DNA of 34,885 bases from a virus: positions 1 through 34,885 of the IMG/VR virus record IMGVR_UViG_3300044819_000014. One strand, written 5' to 3'. Below the pieces are notes generated by a model. It had not been told where the DNA came from. It was given only the letters and a program-made list of their open reading frames with translations, and did no database searches. Position numbers and translations under genes: made by a program. Of this stretch, positions 1 to 5,845 are shown piece by piece (within the stretch, counting starts at the first letter, position 1; each line of letters begins with the position of its first letter).

Positions 1-162
1 AAGACGGTATAGCTTATCCCATCGGCACCCCACCTGTCTACCCCTGTCTCAGTCTCATCTCAGTATCACTTTCCCTGAGATCGATTCTCAGAACCAGTCT
101 CATTCTCATTTCTGTCTCAGTATCACTTTGGGCGAATCTTGAGACAGTTGACTTTCGGCGTG
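1..162. repeat. Non-coding left end with TCTCA-type repeats
   Basis: No convincing gene is visible in this stretch. It holds many copies of GTCTCA/TCTCAG-like words, including a perfect 15-base direct repeat (TCTCAGTATCACTTT) at 58-72 and 115-129, and a short palindrome around GAGATCGATTCTC. The leftward operon ends just to its right at 163. It could be a terminator-proximal spacer, a packaging or replication site, or simply low-complexity contig-end sequence; nothing decides between these. Confidence 0.45.
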
Positions 163-444
163 TCAAGTTAAATCTTCAGGCTTCGCGAAGGCAAGAAACG
201 CCCACTTGTCGCCTGGATTCGCGCGGTCGCACGGCACGTACGCGGCATCATCGTAATCACGCTCTTTCGGCTTCTGCCGCTTGAACAATTGGCCGTTCTC
301 GATCTTCACGTTCGTGCCGTCGATCTTCATCGTGGCGAGTCCTTCGCCGTCGAGCACCCACTGACACTCAGGCTTTATCTGATTCGTCACTGGATGGCCC
401 TTCACGGTTTCATCACGGACGAACATCGTCGGAATCTTCTGCAC
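163..444 (-). CDS. RNA ligase-like protein, N-terminal fragment
   Basis: This 93-residue protein resembles the start of a phage RNA ligase family. After a short lead-in (QKIPTMFVRD) comes a conserved-looking segment WVLDGEGLATMKIDGTNVKI (about residues 29-48), in which K40-IDG-T-N fits nucleotidyltransferase motif I, the lysine that would be adenylated. Family members usually run to about 200 residues or more and carry motifs III, IV and V. Here the frame stops about 45 residues after motif I, so no complete catalytic domain is encoded. The start is taken as GTG at 444, preceded by AAGGGAG at good spacing; the open frame extends further upstream but that part has no recognisable content. It is the last gene of the leftward operon. 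Family is inferred from motif I and its surroundings; activity is doubtful because of the truncation. Confidence 0.6.
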   Translation of the reverse strand: MQKIPTMFVRDETVKGHPVTNQIKPECQWVLDGEGLATMKIDGTNVKIENGQLFKRQKPKERDYDDAAYVPCDRANPGDKWAFLAFAKPEDLT

Positions 445-568
445 GTTCTCTCCCTTCGGCGCTCGGCGGAGGACTGGACCCCTCCGCTTGAAAAGTTTTC
501 GGTGTGCTCGTCTCTCCGAGCTGTCACGCCTAGTTCTGGCGGCGTTCCCTCTCGCGGTGTTTCTGGTG

Positions 569-796
569 TTACTTGATGTTGTGGCCGAGCACGCCGCGTT
601 TCGCTCGCCCATCTGCACGGGCCTTCGTCCAGTGCAGCGTCTCTTCGAGCTTCGTCAACTGGATCGCGTTCTCACGGCATGAATACGGCCCTGCCTGAAA
701 GCCGCGCAGTCGGTCGATGAGGATGCCAATCACGGCGGCTTCCGTCATGCCTGGCGTTGAGCCTTCGACGTTGCGCGGTCCTTTCTGGAACTGCAC
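569..796 (-). CDS. Acb2/Tad1-hairpin domain protein (anti-CBASS sponge-like)
   Basis: The C-terminal half carries the pattern of the small phage family now named after the Acb2/Tad1 helical hairpin: IDRLRGFQAGPYSCREN, then AIQLTKLEETLHW, then R-KRGVLG near the end. Acb2 proteins bind cyclic oligonucleotides made by bacterial CBASS and Thoeris defence and so keep effectors off; many family members are uncharacterised, so sponge activity here is inference. The first possible start in frame is GTG at 796, giving 75 residues; ATG 748 would give about 59 and still keep the hairpin. The same frame stays open for about 55 codons upstream with protein-like sequence (for example AHKYEAFIGDTSVAVVQFQ) but has no start codon. 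This suggests that the original 5' end was lost at a junction with the methyltransferase gene upstream. Transcribed leftwards with its neighbours. Confidence 0.7.
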   Translation of the reverse strand: MQFQKGPRNVEGSTPGMTEAAVIGILIDRLRGFQAGPYSCRENAIQLTKLEETLHWTKARADGRAKRGVLGHNIK

Positions 797-855
797 GACA
801 GCAACGCTCGTGTCGCCGATAAACGCCTCGTATTTGTGCGCCGCGCCGCTGCCGT

Positions 856-1236
856 CTATTTCTGAGCTCCACGGACGTTCTCGACCACCAGCGGGATAAA
901 CCGCCCTGACGCTTCCTCCGCTTCGCGCCGAATGCGAAACTGCGCCTCAAAGAGCCGGATACCGAGTTCCGGTGGCGGCAGCGCCTTCGCCCGCTTCCAC
1001 GGCATCGCGCGATAGCTGAACTCCTGGCAGGGCGACGAGCCGACAATCAACGCCGCATCCTTCAACTGTGAGCCGTGAATCGTGAGCACATCCTGAATGA
1101 TCAACTCACCTGGATACCGTTCCTCGCCGTAGACATGCCGCTCGTTGTCAAAGCCCACGACGCGATAGCCCTCCATCAGCAACCCTTCCGTCCAGCCGCC
1201 GAGGCCGCAATACAAATCAATCGCAAGTGGTTTCAT
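856..1236 (-). CDS. C5 cytosine DNA methyltransferase, C-terminally truncated
   Basis: The 126-residue product begins like phage m5C methyltransferases. Motif I is DLYCGLGGW (residues 7-15, AdoMet binding), the catalytic PCQ motif IV is at residues 69-71 (SSPCQEFSY) and the ENV motif VI is at residues 119-121. It then ends six residues later, whereas relatives continue for roughly 100 residues with a conserved region right after V-ENV-GAQ, including the target-recognition part and motifs VIII-X. The start ATG 1236 places motif I at the very N-terminus, as is normal for the family. It follows the 1283-2083 gene and precedes the Acb2-like gene. It is probably inactive, or is one half of a recombined locus. 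It may originally have served to protect phage DNA from host restriction, which is inference. Confidence 0.8.
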   Translation of the reverse strand: MKPLAIDLYCGLGGWTEGLLMEGYRVVGFDNERHVYGEERYPGELIIQDVLTIHGSQLKDAALIVGSSPCQEFSYRAMPWKRAKALPPPELGIRLFEAQFRIRREAEEASGRFIPLVVENVRGAQK

Positions 1237-1282
1237 GTTCTGTCGGTCTGCGGCTCCAGCGGTAAGGCGTCCAGGCCGCCAG

Positions 1283-2083
1283 TTAGCGTTTCGTCGCTGT
1301 TGCGAGCGCAGCGGCAGACGGCATCCCGTAGCGTTTCCGCGATTCGAGCACGGATTCAACACCATGCGCGATGGCCTTCGCCAGAGACTTACCTTCGACG
1401 CTGTAGCCGCACAATCCATCGTCGCCGCAGTCCCACGAGTTCTCACCTTTGCCGCTGAATGGAACGCCGCCGTTCGGCACATCGACGTTCGTGTAGATCC
1501 GCGTCTTGGCAAACCATCGCGGACGCTTCCATGTCATGCGCTCGTGCTGCGCCGTCGCCGCGTAGTTGCCTTCAGGCATCGGAATCGCAATAGCGATCTT
1601 GTCGCTGAGTAGTTCGCGCTCGCATTTCGTGCGGCCGAGAATCAGATCATCGAAGTGGATGGACCCTTGCCGCCACCACTTGCACCAGGAATACGAACGG
1701 CTCCAACTCGCCATGTCTCCAACCCAGACCTTGTACCAGAAGGCCCAGTTATGGAAGTAGCAACCGATACTACGCGACTGGCCGCGATTAAAGTCCCACT
1801 GGAACAATTGGTCAGAGAACGCGCCTTCAATGGTCACATACAGCGTCAGCAGGAAGGGCACCGCGAAGCTGAATCCGAGATTACGCCCGCTGTCACCTCC
1901 GCCGAACGTCACGGACCATCCGCACTGACCGCACGGCACCGTCCATTCGATATTCAGCGAACCGAAACGCGAACCTTTACCGTACCAGTCGTTACGACGA
2001 AACCACACGCGGCCAGCCGACCAGTAGCGGTTCAGTGCCGTATCACGCCGCTTCTCGTTCAAGTCCTGATAATCCATTTTCAT
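1283..2083 (-). CDS. Conserved phage protein of unknown function (266 aa)
   Basis: The start at ATG 2083 is backed by AAGGAG about 10 bases upstream. The protein is tryptophan-rich and has no membrane segment. Recognisable stretches are GQCGWSVTFGGGDSGRN in the middle, WRQGSIHFDDLILGRTK, then IPMPEGNYAATAQ and a C-terminal GKGENSWDCGDDGL followed by a helix ending in SVLESRKRYG. I have a general memory of this layout (beta-rich body, PMPEG-Y-A motif, GKGENSWDCG motif) from uncharacterised proteins of many phages, but no function is known to me. It lies between a 71-residue orphan and the truncated methyltransferase in the leftward operon, which suggests an early or accessory role only. Confidence 0.75.
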   Translation of the reverse strand: MKMDYQDLNEKRRDTALNRYWSAGRVWFRRNDWYGKGSRFGSLNIEWTVPCGQCGWSVTFGGGDSGRNLGFSFAVPFLLTLYVTIEGAFSDQLFQWDFNRGQSRSIGCYFHNWAFWYKVWVGDMASWSRSYSWCKWWRQGSIHFDDLILGRTKCERELLSDKIAIAIPMPEGNYAATAQHERMTWKRPRWFAKTRIYTNVDVPNGGVPFSGKGENSWDCGDDGLCGYSVEGKSLAKAIAHGVESVLESRKRYGMPSAAALATATKR

Positions 2084-2098
2084 GTTCCCGGCGCTCCT

Positions 2099-2314
2099 TC
2101 AGGGGACGACCGACGTTGAAATCTGCGTGCTTGGATTCGGCTTCTCGACGCGGCTGATCTGAATCGCGTCCGGCTGTTCTAAGCCGTTCTCGCTGAACTG
2201 TAAATCCGCGACAGTCCGCAGAATGTTACCGGCGTGGTTGTTGTGCAGCCAGAACGTCACCGTACGATCGGCATACACGAAGGCGATTTTCCATTGCGGC
2301 ACAACGTGAACCAT
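2099..2314 (-). CDS. Small hypothetical phage protein (71 aa)
   Basis: The start ATG 2314 follows AAGGAG at normal spacing. The product has a beta-rich central part (FVYADRTVTFWLHNNHAGN) and a proline/serine-rich tail. It ends 15 bases before the start of the next leftward gene, and the same CTGAAGGAG leader word precedes both genes. No family with a known role is recognised. Confidence 0.55.
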   Translation of the reverse strand: MVHVVPQWKIAFVYADRTVTFWLHNNHAGNILRTVADLQFSENGLEQPDAIQISRVEKPNPSTQISTSVVP

Positions 2315-2339
2315 CTGCGTTTTGTCTCCTTCAGGGGCC

Positions 2340-2490
2340 GCGAGCGGCCGGTTAGAGCATCAACCGCTGCATCAGATCGTGCACGTGTGAACAGGCGGAG
2401 GATACGTCTCACGTGGTGGTGCAACCAGATGCCGACGAACGGCGGTGCGTCGGCCGAGATTCAACGCGCCCTCCGGATCATTCGCTGAAC
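2340..2490 (-). pseudogene. Remnant related to the 3209-3622 gene; otherwise empty gap 2315-2651
   Basis: In this gap one leftward frame encodes DAPPFVGIWLHH, close to DAPPFIGIWLRH in the intact leftward gene at 3209-3622. The matching DNA (2419-2454 against 3339-3374) agrees at about 31 of 36 positions. The frame has a stop just before the match and no start codon, so it reads as a leftover of a duplicated or recombined copy. From 2491 to 2651 I see only a possible -10 box (TACACT, 2534-2539) and the ribosome-binding site of the gene at 2652. Confidence 0.4.
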
Positions 2491-2651
2491 TGCGCTGTGC
2501 CGAAAAGGACAGCGGCTCCGCCGTCTGATTTATTACACTGCCGTCCAGTGATTCATCGGCCGCTCACGGATCAGCAGCAGCTCGACGCCGCGACCAAGCG
2601 GATCGCACTTCTCGTTCAACGGTTCCATTCCCTTCTGACCCCGGAGGTTCC

Positions 2652-2837
2652 ATGCCCCTCGACTTCTCCGCCCTCACGACCGAGATTACGCGCCTCGAAG
2701 GCCTCGTACCGTCCGTCGAAGCCGCGATCAAAACCCCGGTGAGCAATCCCGCGGACCAGGCCACGCTTGACGCCCTGACGGCCCGCGAGAAGGCCGCGAA
2801 CGATGCCCTGACGGCGAGCCTGCCGCCCACGAGCTAG
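2652..2837 (+). CDS. Small helical phage protein (61 aa)
   Basis: The start ATG 2652 has GGAGG about 5 bases upstream. The product is a short, alanine- and leucine-rich helical protein (DFSALTTEITRLEGLV, then LDALTAREKAANDALTA) resembling tiny phage proteins of unknown role found near virion or lysis genes. It is the first of three small rightward genes set inside the leftward block. Confidence 0.55.
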   Translation: MPLDFSALTTEITRLEGLVPSVEAAIKTPVSNPADQATLDALTAREKAANDALTASLPPTS

Positions 2838-2871
2838 AACCATTCGCCCCAGCCAGACGAGGTGATCATCG

Positions 2872-2973
2872 ATGACCGAGCACAAACCGCCGCACGTACC
2901 CAAGCCCGCGCCGCCGCCGCATCCAAACGATGCGCCGCCACATCCGACCCCACATCTCGTCGAGACGAAGTAA
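2872..2973 (+). CDS. Proline/histidine-rich mini-protein (33 aa)
   Basis: The start ATG 2872 follows a GAGGTGA-like site and the stop is TAA at 2971. The product is rich in proline and histidine (PHVPKPAPPPHPNDAPP). It sits between two better supported small rightward genes. I think I have seen similar Pro/His-rich mini-proteins in phages, but the length and low complexity make this a tentative gene. Confidence 0.4.
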   Translation: MTEHKPPHVPKPAPPPHPNDAPPHPTPHLVETK

Positions 2974-2996
2974 CCCAGCCTGCAGGAGAAACCGCC

Positions 2997-3218
2997 ATGT
3001 CGCCCATCGGACTGATTGTCGCCCTCATCGTCGTCCTGTTGGTGGCTGGCGCGTTTCTCGCCGTCGTCCGCGCCATTCTCAGCCTGCCCCCGTTTGCCAG
3101 TTTCGCGCCCTACTCGAATGTGATCTACGCCCTGATCGTGCTGCTCGTCGTGCTGATCTGCGTCTCGTACTTCTGGGGCGGCTTCGGAGAAACGGGCCCC
3201 TTCCTGCACTATCGCTGA
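2997..3218 (+). CDS. Small inner-membrane protein, two membrane segments
   Basis: The start ATG 2997 is preceded by CAGGAGAAA. The 73-residue product has a hydrophobic segment at about residues 3-27 (IGLIVALIVVLLVAGAFLAV) and another at about 42-62 (VIYALIVLLVVLICVSYFW). Its size and layout fit a holin-like or other small phage membrane protein, but nothing specific identifies it as a holin, and the main lysis block is elsewhere (26748 onwards). Its end overlaps by 10 bases the end of the convergent leftward gene. Confidence 0.6.
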   Translation: MSPIGLIVALIVVLLVAGAFLAVVRAILSLPPFASFAPYSNVIYALIVLLVVLICVSYFWGGFGETGPFLHYR

Positions 3219-3622
3219 AGCTCTTTCAGTTTCTCTTCGGCCTCCGCGACAGGCCAGAACTCCGCGAGCGCGTCCCCCGCGAGCTGCCGCAGCGAATCGG
3301 TAATCAGTCCCGCTGCGAGGCATGCCGCATCGCCGTGGCGCAACCAGATGCCGATAAACGGCGGCGCGTCGGGCTTGTGCGCCTCTCTGAACGTCCGCTG
3401 GCGTTCGTCGTCGCGCATCCATCGACCGTGGGCGAGCGCCCGCACAGATTTGGCTCTGCGCCAAGCTAAGCCGTCGTTCGTAGTTGGTGATAACCAGTTC
3501 GTCGGAGCTAACCATCGGCTTCCGTCGTACATCTGTCCAACCGCAGCGAGCGACGATCCGCCTTCCTTCCAGAATACGCGGTAGAGTCCCGGCGCAAGTT
3601 TGTTCGCAGCAACGCGGGTCAT
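3209..3622 (-). CDS. Hypothetical phage protein (137 aa)
   Basis: The N-terminal part (LAPGLYRVFWKEGGSSLAAVG, then RWLAPTNWLSP) is of a type I associate with small uncharacterised phage proteins. The C-terminal part is helical and charged (AEAEEKLKELQR). ATG 3622 overlaps the stop codon of the upstream gene as ATGA, so the two are translationally coupled. A fragment of its DAPPF-GIWL region is repeated at 2419-2454. Function unknown. Confidence 0.65.
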   Translation of the reverse strand: MTRVAANKLAPGLYRVFWKEGGSSLAAVGQMYDGSRWLAPTNWLSPTTNDGLAWRRAKSVRALAHGRWMRDDERQRTFREAHKPDAPPFIGIWLRHGDAACLAAGLITDSLRQLAGDALAEFWPVAEAEEKLKELQR

Positions 3623-3825
3623 GCCCGAGTCCTCGGCCGTCCACCCTTCTTCCCGTTCTTCCGAGCGGCAATGGCCTTCTTCTTCGACTTAACGGCTCCA
3701 TTAATACGCCCGACCGCCTGGCGCAGTTCACGGATCAGTCTCGCGTTATTCATTTTCGACTTAACGGCTCCATTAATACGCCCGACCGCCTGGCGCAGTT
3801 CACGGATCAGTCTCGCGTTATTCAT
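3619..3825 (-). CDS. Small basic protein with a duplicated N-terminus (68 aa)
   Basis: First gene of the leftward operon. The first 24 residues (starting MNNARLIRELRQAVGR) are present twice in perfect tandem, because of a 72-base in-frame DNA duplication that includes the start codon. Translation could start at ATG 3825 (68 aa) or at the copied ATG 3753 (44 aa). The rest is strongly basic (KKKAIAARKNGKKGGRPR), a tail type seen in small DNA-binding proteins. The consensus promoter upstream puts the expected transcript start at or next to ATG 3825, so the first copy may be read from a leaderless message. Possibly a small regulator; no family recognised. Confidence 0.65.
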   Translation of the reverse strand: MNNARLIRELRQAVGRINGAVKSKMNNARLIRELRQAVGRINGAVKSKKKAIAARKNGKKGGRPRTRA

Positions 3826-3826
3826 T
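3683..3826. repeat. Perfect 72-base tandem duplication
   Basis: Positions 3683-3754 and 3755-3826 are identical over 72 bases and directly adjacent. The unit is a multiple of three and lies inside the leftward gene 3619-3825, so it adds exactly 24 codons. Complete identity suggests a recent event, or strong selection, or an assembly effect. Confidence 0.95.
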
Positions 3827-3832
3827 GCGGAG

Positions 3833-3862
3833 ATACTAAACCCACAGGCTTGGTTATGTCAA
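3833..3862 (-). promoter_or_regulatory. Sigma-70-like promoter for the leftward operon
   Basis: On the minus strand TTGACA (3862-3857) and TAGTAT (3838-3833) are separated by 18 bases. Only 7 bases lie between the -10 box and the start codon at 3825, so the transcript would be leaderless or nearly so. Confidence 0.65.
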
Positions 3863-3980
3863 TAGGAAGCGAATGGATGGGTTCGAAAAAGTCACCCAGT
3901 TGACAGACTTCGAAGCCGTGGGACTGGCCTAAACCTCGCGGCCCTAAAAGCCGGAAAACATAGGAAATTTCGGGCCTACG

Positions 3981-4009
3981 CAGGGTTAGTCATAGGGACG
4001 ATGTATACT
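3981..4009 (+). promoter_or_regulatory. Possible promoter for the HicB/HicA-like cassette
   Basis: A consensus -10 box TATACT lies at 4004-4009, 26 bases before ATG 4036, but no good -35 box is seen at the right distance (the best is around 3981-3987). The intergenic space 3863-4003 has several GGCCT/CCTAAA words and weak inverted repeats but no gene. It separates the two divergent transcription units. Confidence 0.4.
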
Positions 4010-4035
4010 GGCCTGATCTTGAAAGGGCGCACGCT

Positions 4036-4455
4036 ATGACGACGAAGCAGCAGAATGACGGACCTGGCGGCGGCATCGAGGTACTTGCCTGCGGCGACGC
4101 GTCTGCTCTGCATGCAAGTGCGGGCGGACTCAATCTCGTCGCCATCGGAAATCTGCGGGTGATGATCAAGAACGACGGCAACCAGTGGGTCGCTCAGGGT
4201 CTTGAGATTGACTACGCAGTCGATGGCACGTCGCTGTCAGATGTGAAGAACGCTTTCGAGCAAGGGCTGAAGTTCACCATCGGTGAGCATCTTCGCATCT
4301 TCGGTGATTTCAGGCGGCTCCTGCGCCTCGCTCCTGCTGATGTGTGGGATGAGTTCTACGCGTGTGCGCTCAATGAGCAGTTCACGCATCAGAACGTCTC
4401 TCTCCATCAGATTCCGATGAATCTGGATTACTACGAAATGAAGGACGCGGCGTAG
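4036..4455 (+). CDS. HicB-like antitoxin-fold protein
   Basis: Residues 42-90 (VMIKNDGNQWVAQGLEIDYA, then a helix AFEQGLKFTIGEHL) match the layout of the HicB N-terminal partial RNase-H fold: two or three strands with a W-AQ-LEIDY-type core, a glycine turn, then an amphipathic helix starting S-SDVK-AFE-GL. The C-terminal extension is unlike the usual HicB DNA-binding tail. In classical HicAB the antitoxin blocks the HicA RNase. Here the likely partner lies just downstream in another frame. ATG 4036 follows GAAAGGG and a TATACT -10 box. Alternative: a stand-alone phage protein of similar fold. The family is inferred from a short core only. Confidence 0.5.
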   Translation: MTTKQQNDGPGGGIEVLACGDASALHASAGGLNLVAIGNLRVMIKNDGNQWVAQGLEIDYAVDGTSLSDVKNAFEQGLKFTIGEHLRIFGDFRRLLRLAPADVWDEFYACALNEQFTHQNVSLHQIPMNLDYYEMKDAA

Positions 4456-4520
4456 AACCGCTAGCAGACGGCGCTCTGAGAGCGGATGTCCTGCGGGCGC
4501 TGGCTGACGCCAACGTCGAA

Positions 4521-4739
4521 GTGTCGTCGCTCGACAACGAGTATTACCGTCTCGTCAAAGGCGATGCGCTACAGATCGTCCGAATCAGAGAAGCCGTCAG
4601 CCGTGGCAAGGCTGACGAGCTTGGGCGCTTGTTTGGCATTTCTATCGGGCGCTTCTTCCCGTCGTTGAAGGTCGTTTCGATAGACCGTTTGCCAGAGCAA
4701 ATGCAGCTTCCGAAGAAGGCCAGTGGCGAAACCTCCTGA
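4521..4739 (+). CDS. HicA-like small protein, catalytic His not evident
   Basis: The frame reads VLRALADANVEVSSLDNEYY, then LQIVRIREAVSRGKADELGR, then FGISIGRFF. This is the order of elements in HicA toxins (helix, strand, strand, strand, helix with a short helix at the end). The GSHH catalytic position appears to be replaced by DNEYY. The only conventional start is GTG 4521 (72 residues), which would cut off the first helix. The frame is open back to about 4376 without ATG, GTG or TTG, and CTG 4476 would give 87 residues. A start by coupling, by CTG, or by frameshift from the HicB-like gene is possible. If the HicA fold is right, it is a non-catalytic or diverged member. Its end overlaps the next gene by 17 bases. 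Confidence 0.45.
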   Translation: MSSLDNEYYRLVKGDALQIVRIREAVSRGKADELGRLFGISIGRFFPSLKVVSIDRLPEQMQLPKKASGETS

Positions 4740-4902
4740 AGCCCCGTCTGGGTTTGGTTCGCTCCTGAAGCGTCTCGTGCGTGTGCCAAAGCGCGAGATC
4801 GAAGAGCAGGAACAGAAGTTCAGAGACGAACGGGACGCGGACGAATACAAAGGCCAGCGTCGGCCGATGGTCCCTGCCTCGCAGCCGCCCCGCCAGCACT
4901 AG
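4723..4902 (+). CDS. Small basic protein with LLKRLVRVPKREI motif (59 aa)
   Basis: GTG 4723 follows GAAGAAGG and overlaps the end of the HicA-like gene. The short product has a helix FGSLLKRLVRVPKREIEEQE and then a charged tail with prolines. I recall small bacterial proteins with a similar LV-VPK-EI helix as common unannotated genes, some beside toxin-antitoxin loci, which would fit this position. Function unknown. Its stop shares a CTAG with the stop of the convergent remnant downstream. Confidence 0.5.
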   Translation: MAKPPEAPSGFGSLLKRLVRVPKREIEEQEQKFRDERDADEYKGQRRPMVPASQPPRQH

Positions 4903-5135
4903 CGATTCTCAAGTGCTTCCATAAGCGCTGCGCCAGCTCCCTTCAGATTCTCTAGCGGATTGTTCGCACAATACTGAGTGACCCACTTATCAATTCCGGC
5001 GCTATCGGTGTCTTTGAATCGATGACCTTCCCACCCGGCTCCTGAAATAAAGCCCTGAATCCAACTCAGCTCATTGGAATGGACAAACGAGAGACTGAGA
5101 TCTGACGTCCACTGCCCGCAAGTTGACAGACTTCT
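4899..5135 (-). pseudogene. Remnant of an exported bacterial protein gene
   Basis: A leftward frame of 78 codons reads STCGQWTSD near its start, then ELSWIQGFISGAGWEG, then WVTQYCANNPLENL and a C-terminal helix GAALMEALENR. This is the layout of small secreted bacterial proteins I remember (CG-W, W-GF-SG, W-YC--NPL pattern), which normally follow a signal peptide. Here the frame is closed by a TAG right before the mature part, has no usable start codon and has no hydrophobic leader in any frame upstream. It therefore looks like a 5'-truncated gene, perhaps picked up from a host. Tail-to-tail with the gene at 4723-4902. Confidence 0.55.
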
Positions 5136-5491
5136 CTAGGAGGCGTAATCTCTTGCGTGTTCAGGACGTTTCGGAGTGCGGGAGCCGGATTTGCAGCCCG
5201 GCCCCCCGTAGGTGGATGTTCGTGTGCGGTGGTAGGCAAATCATACCCCCACAAATCCTTCCTAGTCAAGCACAGCCCGCACACTTAAGCCCTCTTGAAC
5301 CCGAAGCACTGACAGGGACAACCGGCCGGGGTGTTTTGGAGCAGACAAGCGCCTAAAATCCGGGGCTGCATGGGCGCAGCGTGGAACCAGATGGTCCGAG
5401 CGCGCAGGGGATGACGTTTCGCGTCAACGAGAGTCGGATCTGATTGCAGCGTGCGATAACGCGACTGCGATGCCTAGATGGCGACGGCGAG
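5136..5491. other. Gene-poor stretch with strong hairpins
   Basis: No convincing gene is seen here. A GC-rich hairpin lies at 5180-5205 (GCCGG at 5184-5188 pairs with CCGGC at 5198-5202, with a GGG/CCC extension). Its loop region reads like a cysteine-type anticodon loop on the minus strand, but D- and T-arms are absent. A small TGACG/CGTCA hairpin lies near 5413-5427. Confidence 0.4.
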
Positions 5492-5581
5492 GGGTATGCC
5501 GAATCGTCTGAAGGCTCTGTGTTCCTTGTAACAATGGGGAACCTCTGCCTTCGGCTCAGGCTCAGGGCAGCCCTCATACCC
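5492..5581 (+). ncRNA. Possible structured RNA or leader element
   Basis: Four nested helices can be drawn by eye. GGGTATG (5492-5498) pairs with CATACCC (5575-5581). CTGAAGGC (5508-5515) pairs with GCCTTCGG (5547-5554) with one wobble. GTTCC (5521-5525) pairs with GGAAC (5538-5542). CTGCC/GGCAG (5545-5549/5566-5570) is an alternative to the second. The element sits 24 bases before ATG 5606, so it could be a cis-regulatory leader for that gene. No known RNA class is recognised. Confidence 0.35.
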
Positions 5582-5605
5582 AACGGATGCACCGAGGTAA
5601 GACAA

Positions 5606-5845
5606 ATGCTTCTATTAGAGAAGCGAACCTGTAAGAAGTGCCATCGCGAACTAAAAAAGGCTCGATGGAGACGGTTCAAGAACGGCACGTTTCATCTCGT
5701 GAAGTGGTGTCAGACGTGCGAACGCTTCTGGGGAAATCCGATACCTCCCACGAGAGCAGCGGAGTTCGGAGCGGAAGATCGGGAAGTTGCTATTCGTCGC
5801 CTCACTGTTCAACACGATCAGACATGGGGATTATTTACAGACTAA
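5606..5845 (+). CDS. Small zinc-ribbon-like protein (79 aa)
   Basis: ATG 5606 follows GAGGTAAG; the frame is open upstream to 5444 but that part covers the RNA-like element and has no recognisable protein content. The product carries CKKC (residues 8-11) and CQTC (about residues 34-37) in a basic context, typical of a single zinc ribbon. It ends in TAATG overlap with the next gene. DNA- or RNA-binding is possible; no family recognised. Confidence 0.55.
   Translation: MLLLEKRTCKKCHRELKKARWRRFKNGTFHLVKWCQTCERFWGNPIPPTRAAEFGAEDREVAIRRLTVQHDQTWGLFTD

Noticed and set aside
488-682. Rightward hydrophobic 64-codon frame as a membrane protein
   Set aside because: It is the antisense shadow of the Acb2-like gene end and the RNA-ligase leader and has no ribosome-binding site.
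2413-2742. Rightward 109-codon frame upstream of and overlapping the gene at 2652
   Set aside because: It runs antisense to the DAPPF-type remnant and out of frame through the better supported gene at 2652, and its second half is a low-complexity Arg/Pro/Ser shadow.
5155-5245. tRNA-like segment with a Cys-type anticodon loop (CTGCAAA on the minus strand) or an Ala-type one on the plus strand
   Set aside because: Only the anticodon-stem-like hairpin fits; no acceptor pairing, D-arm or GTTCRA-type T-loop is present on either strand.
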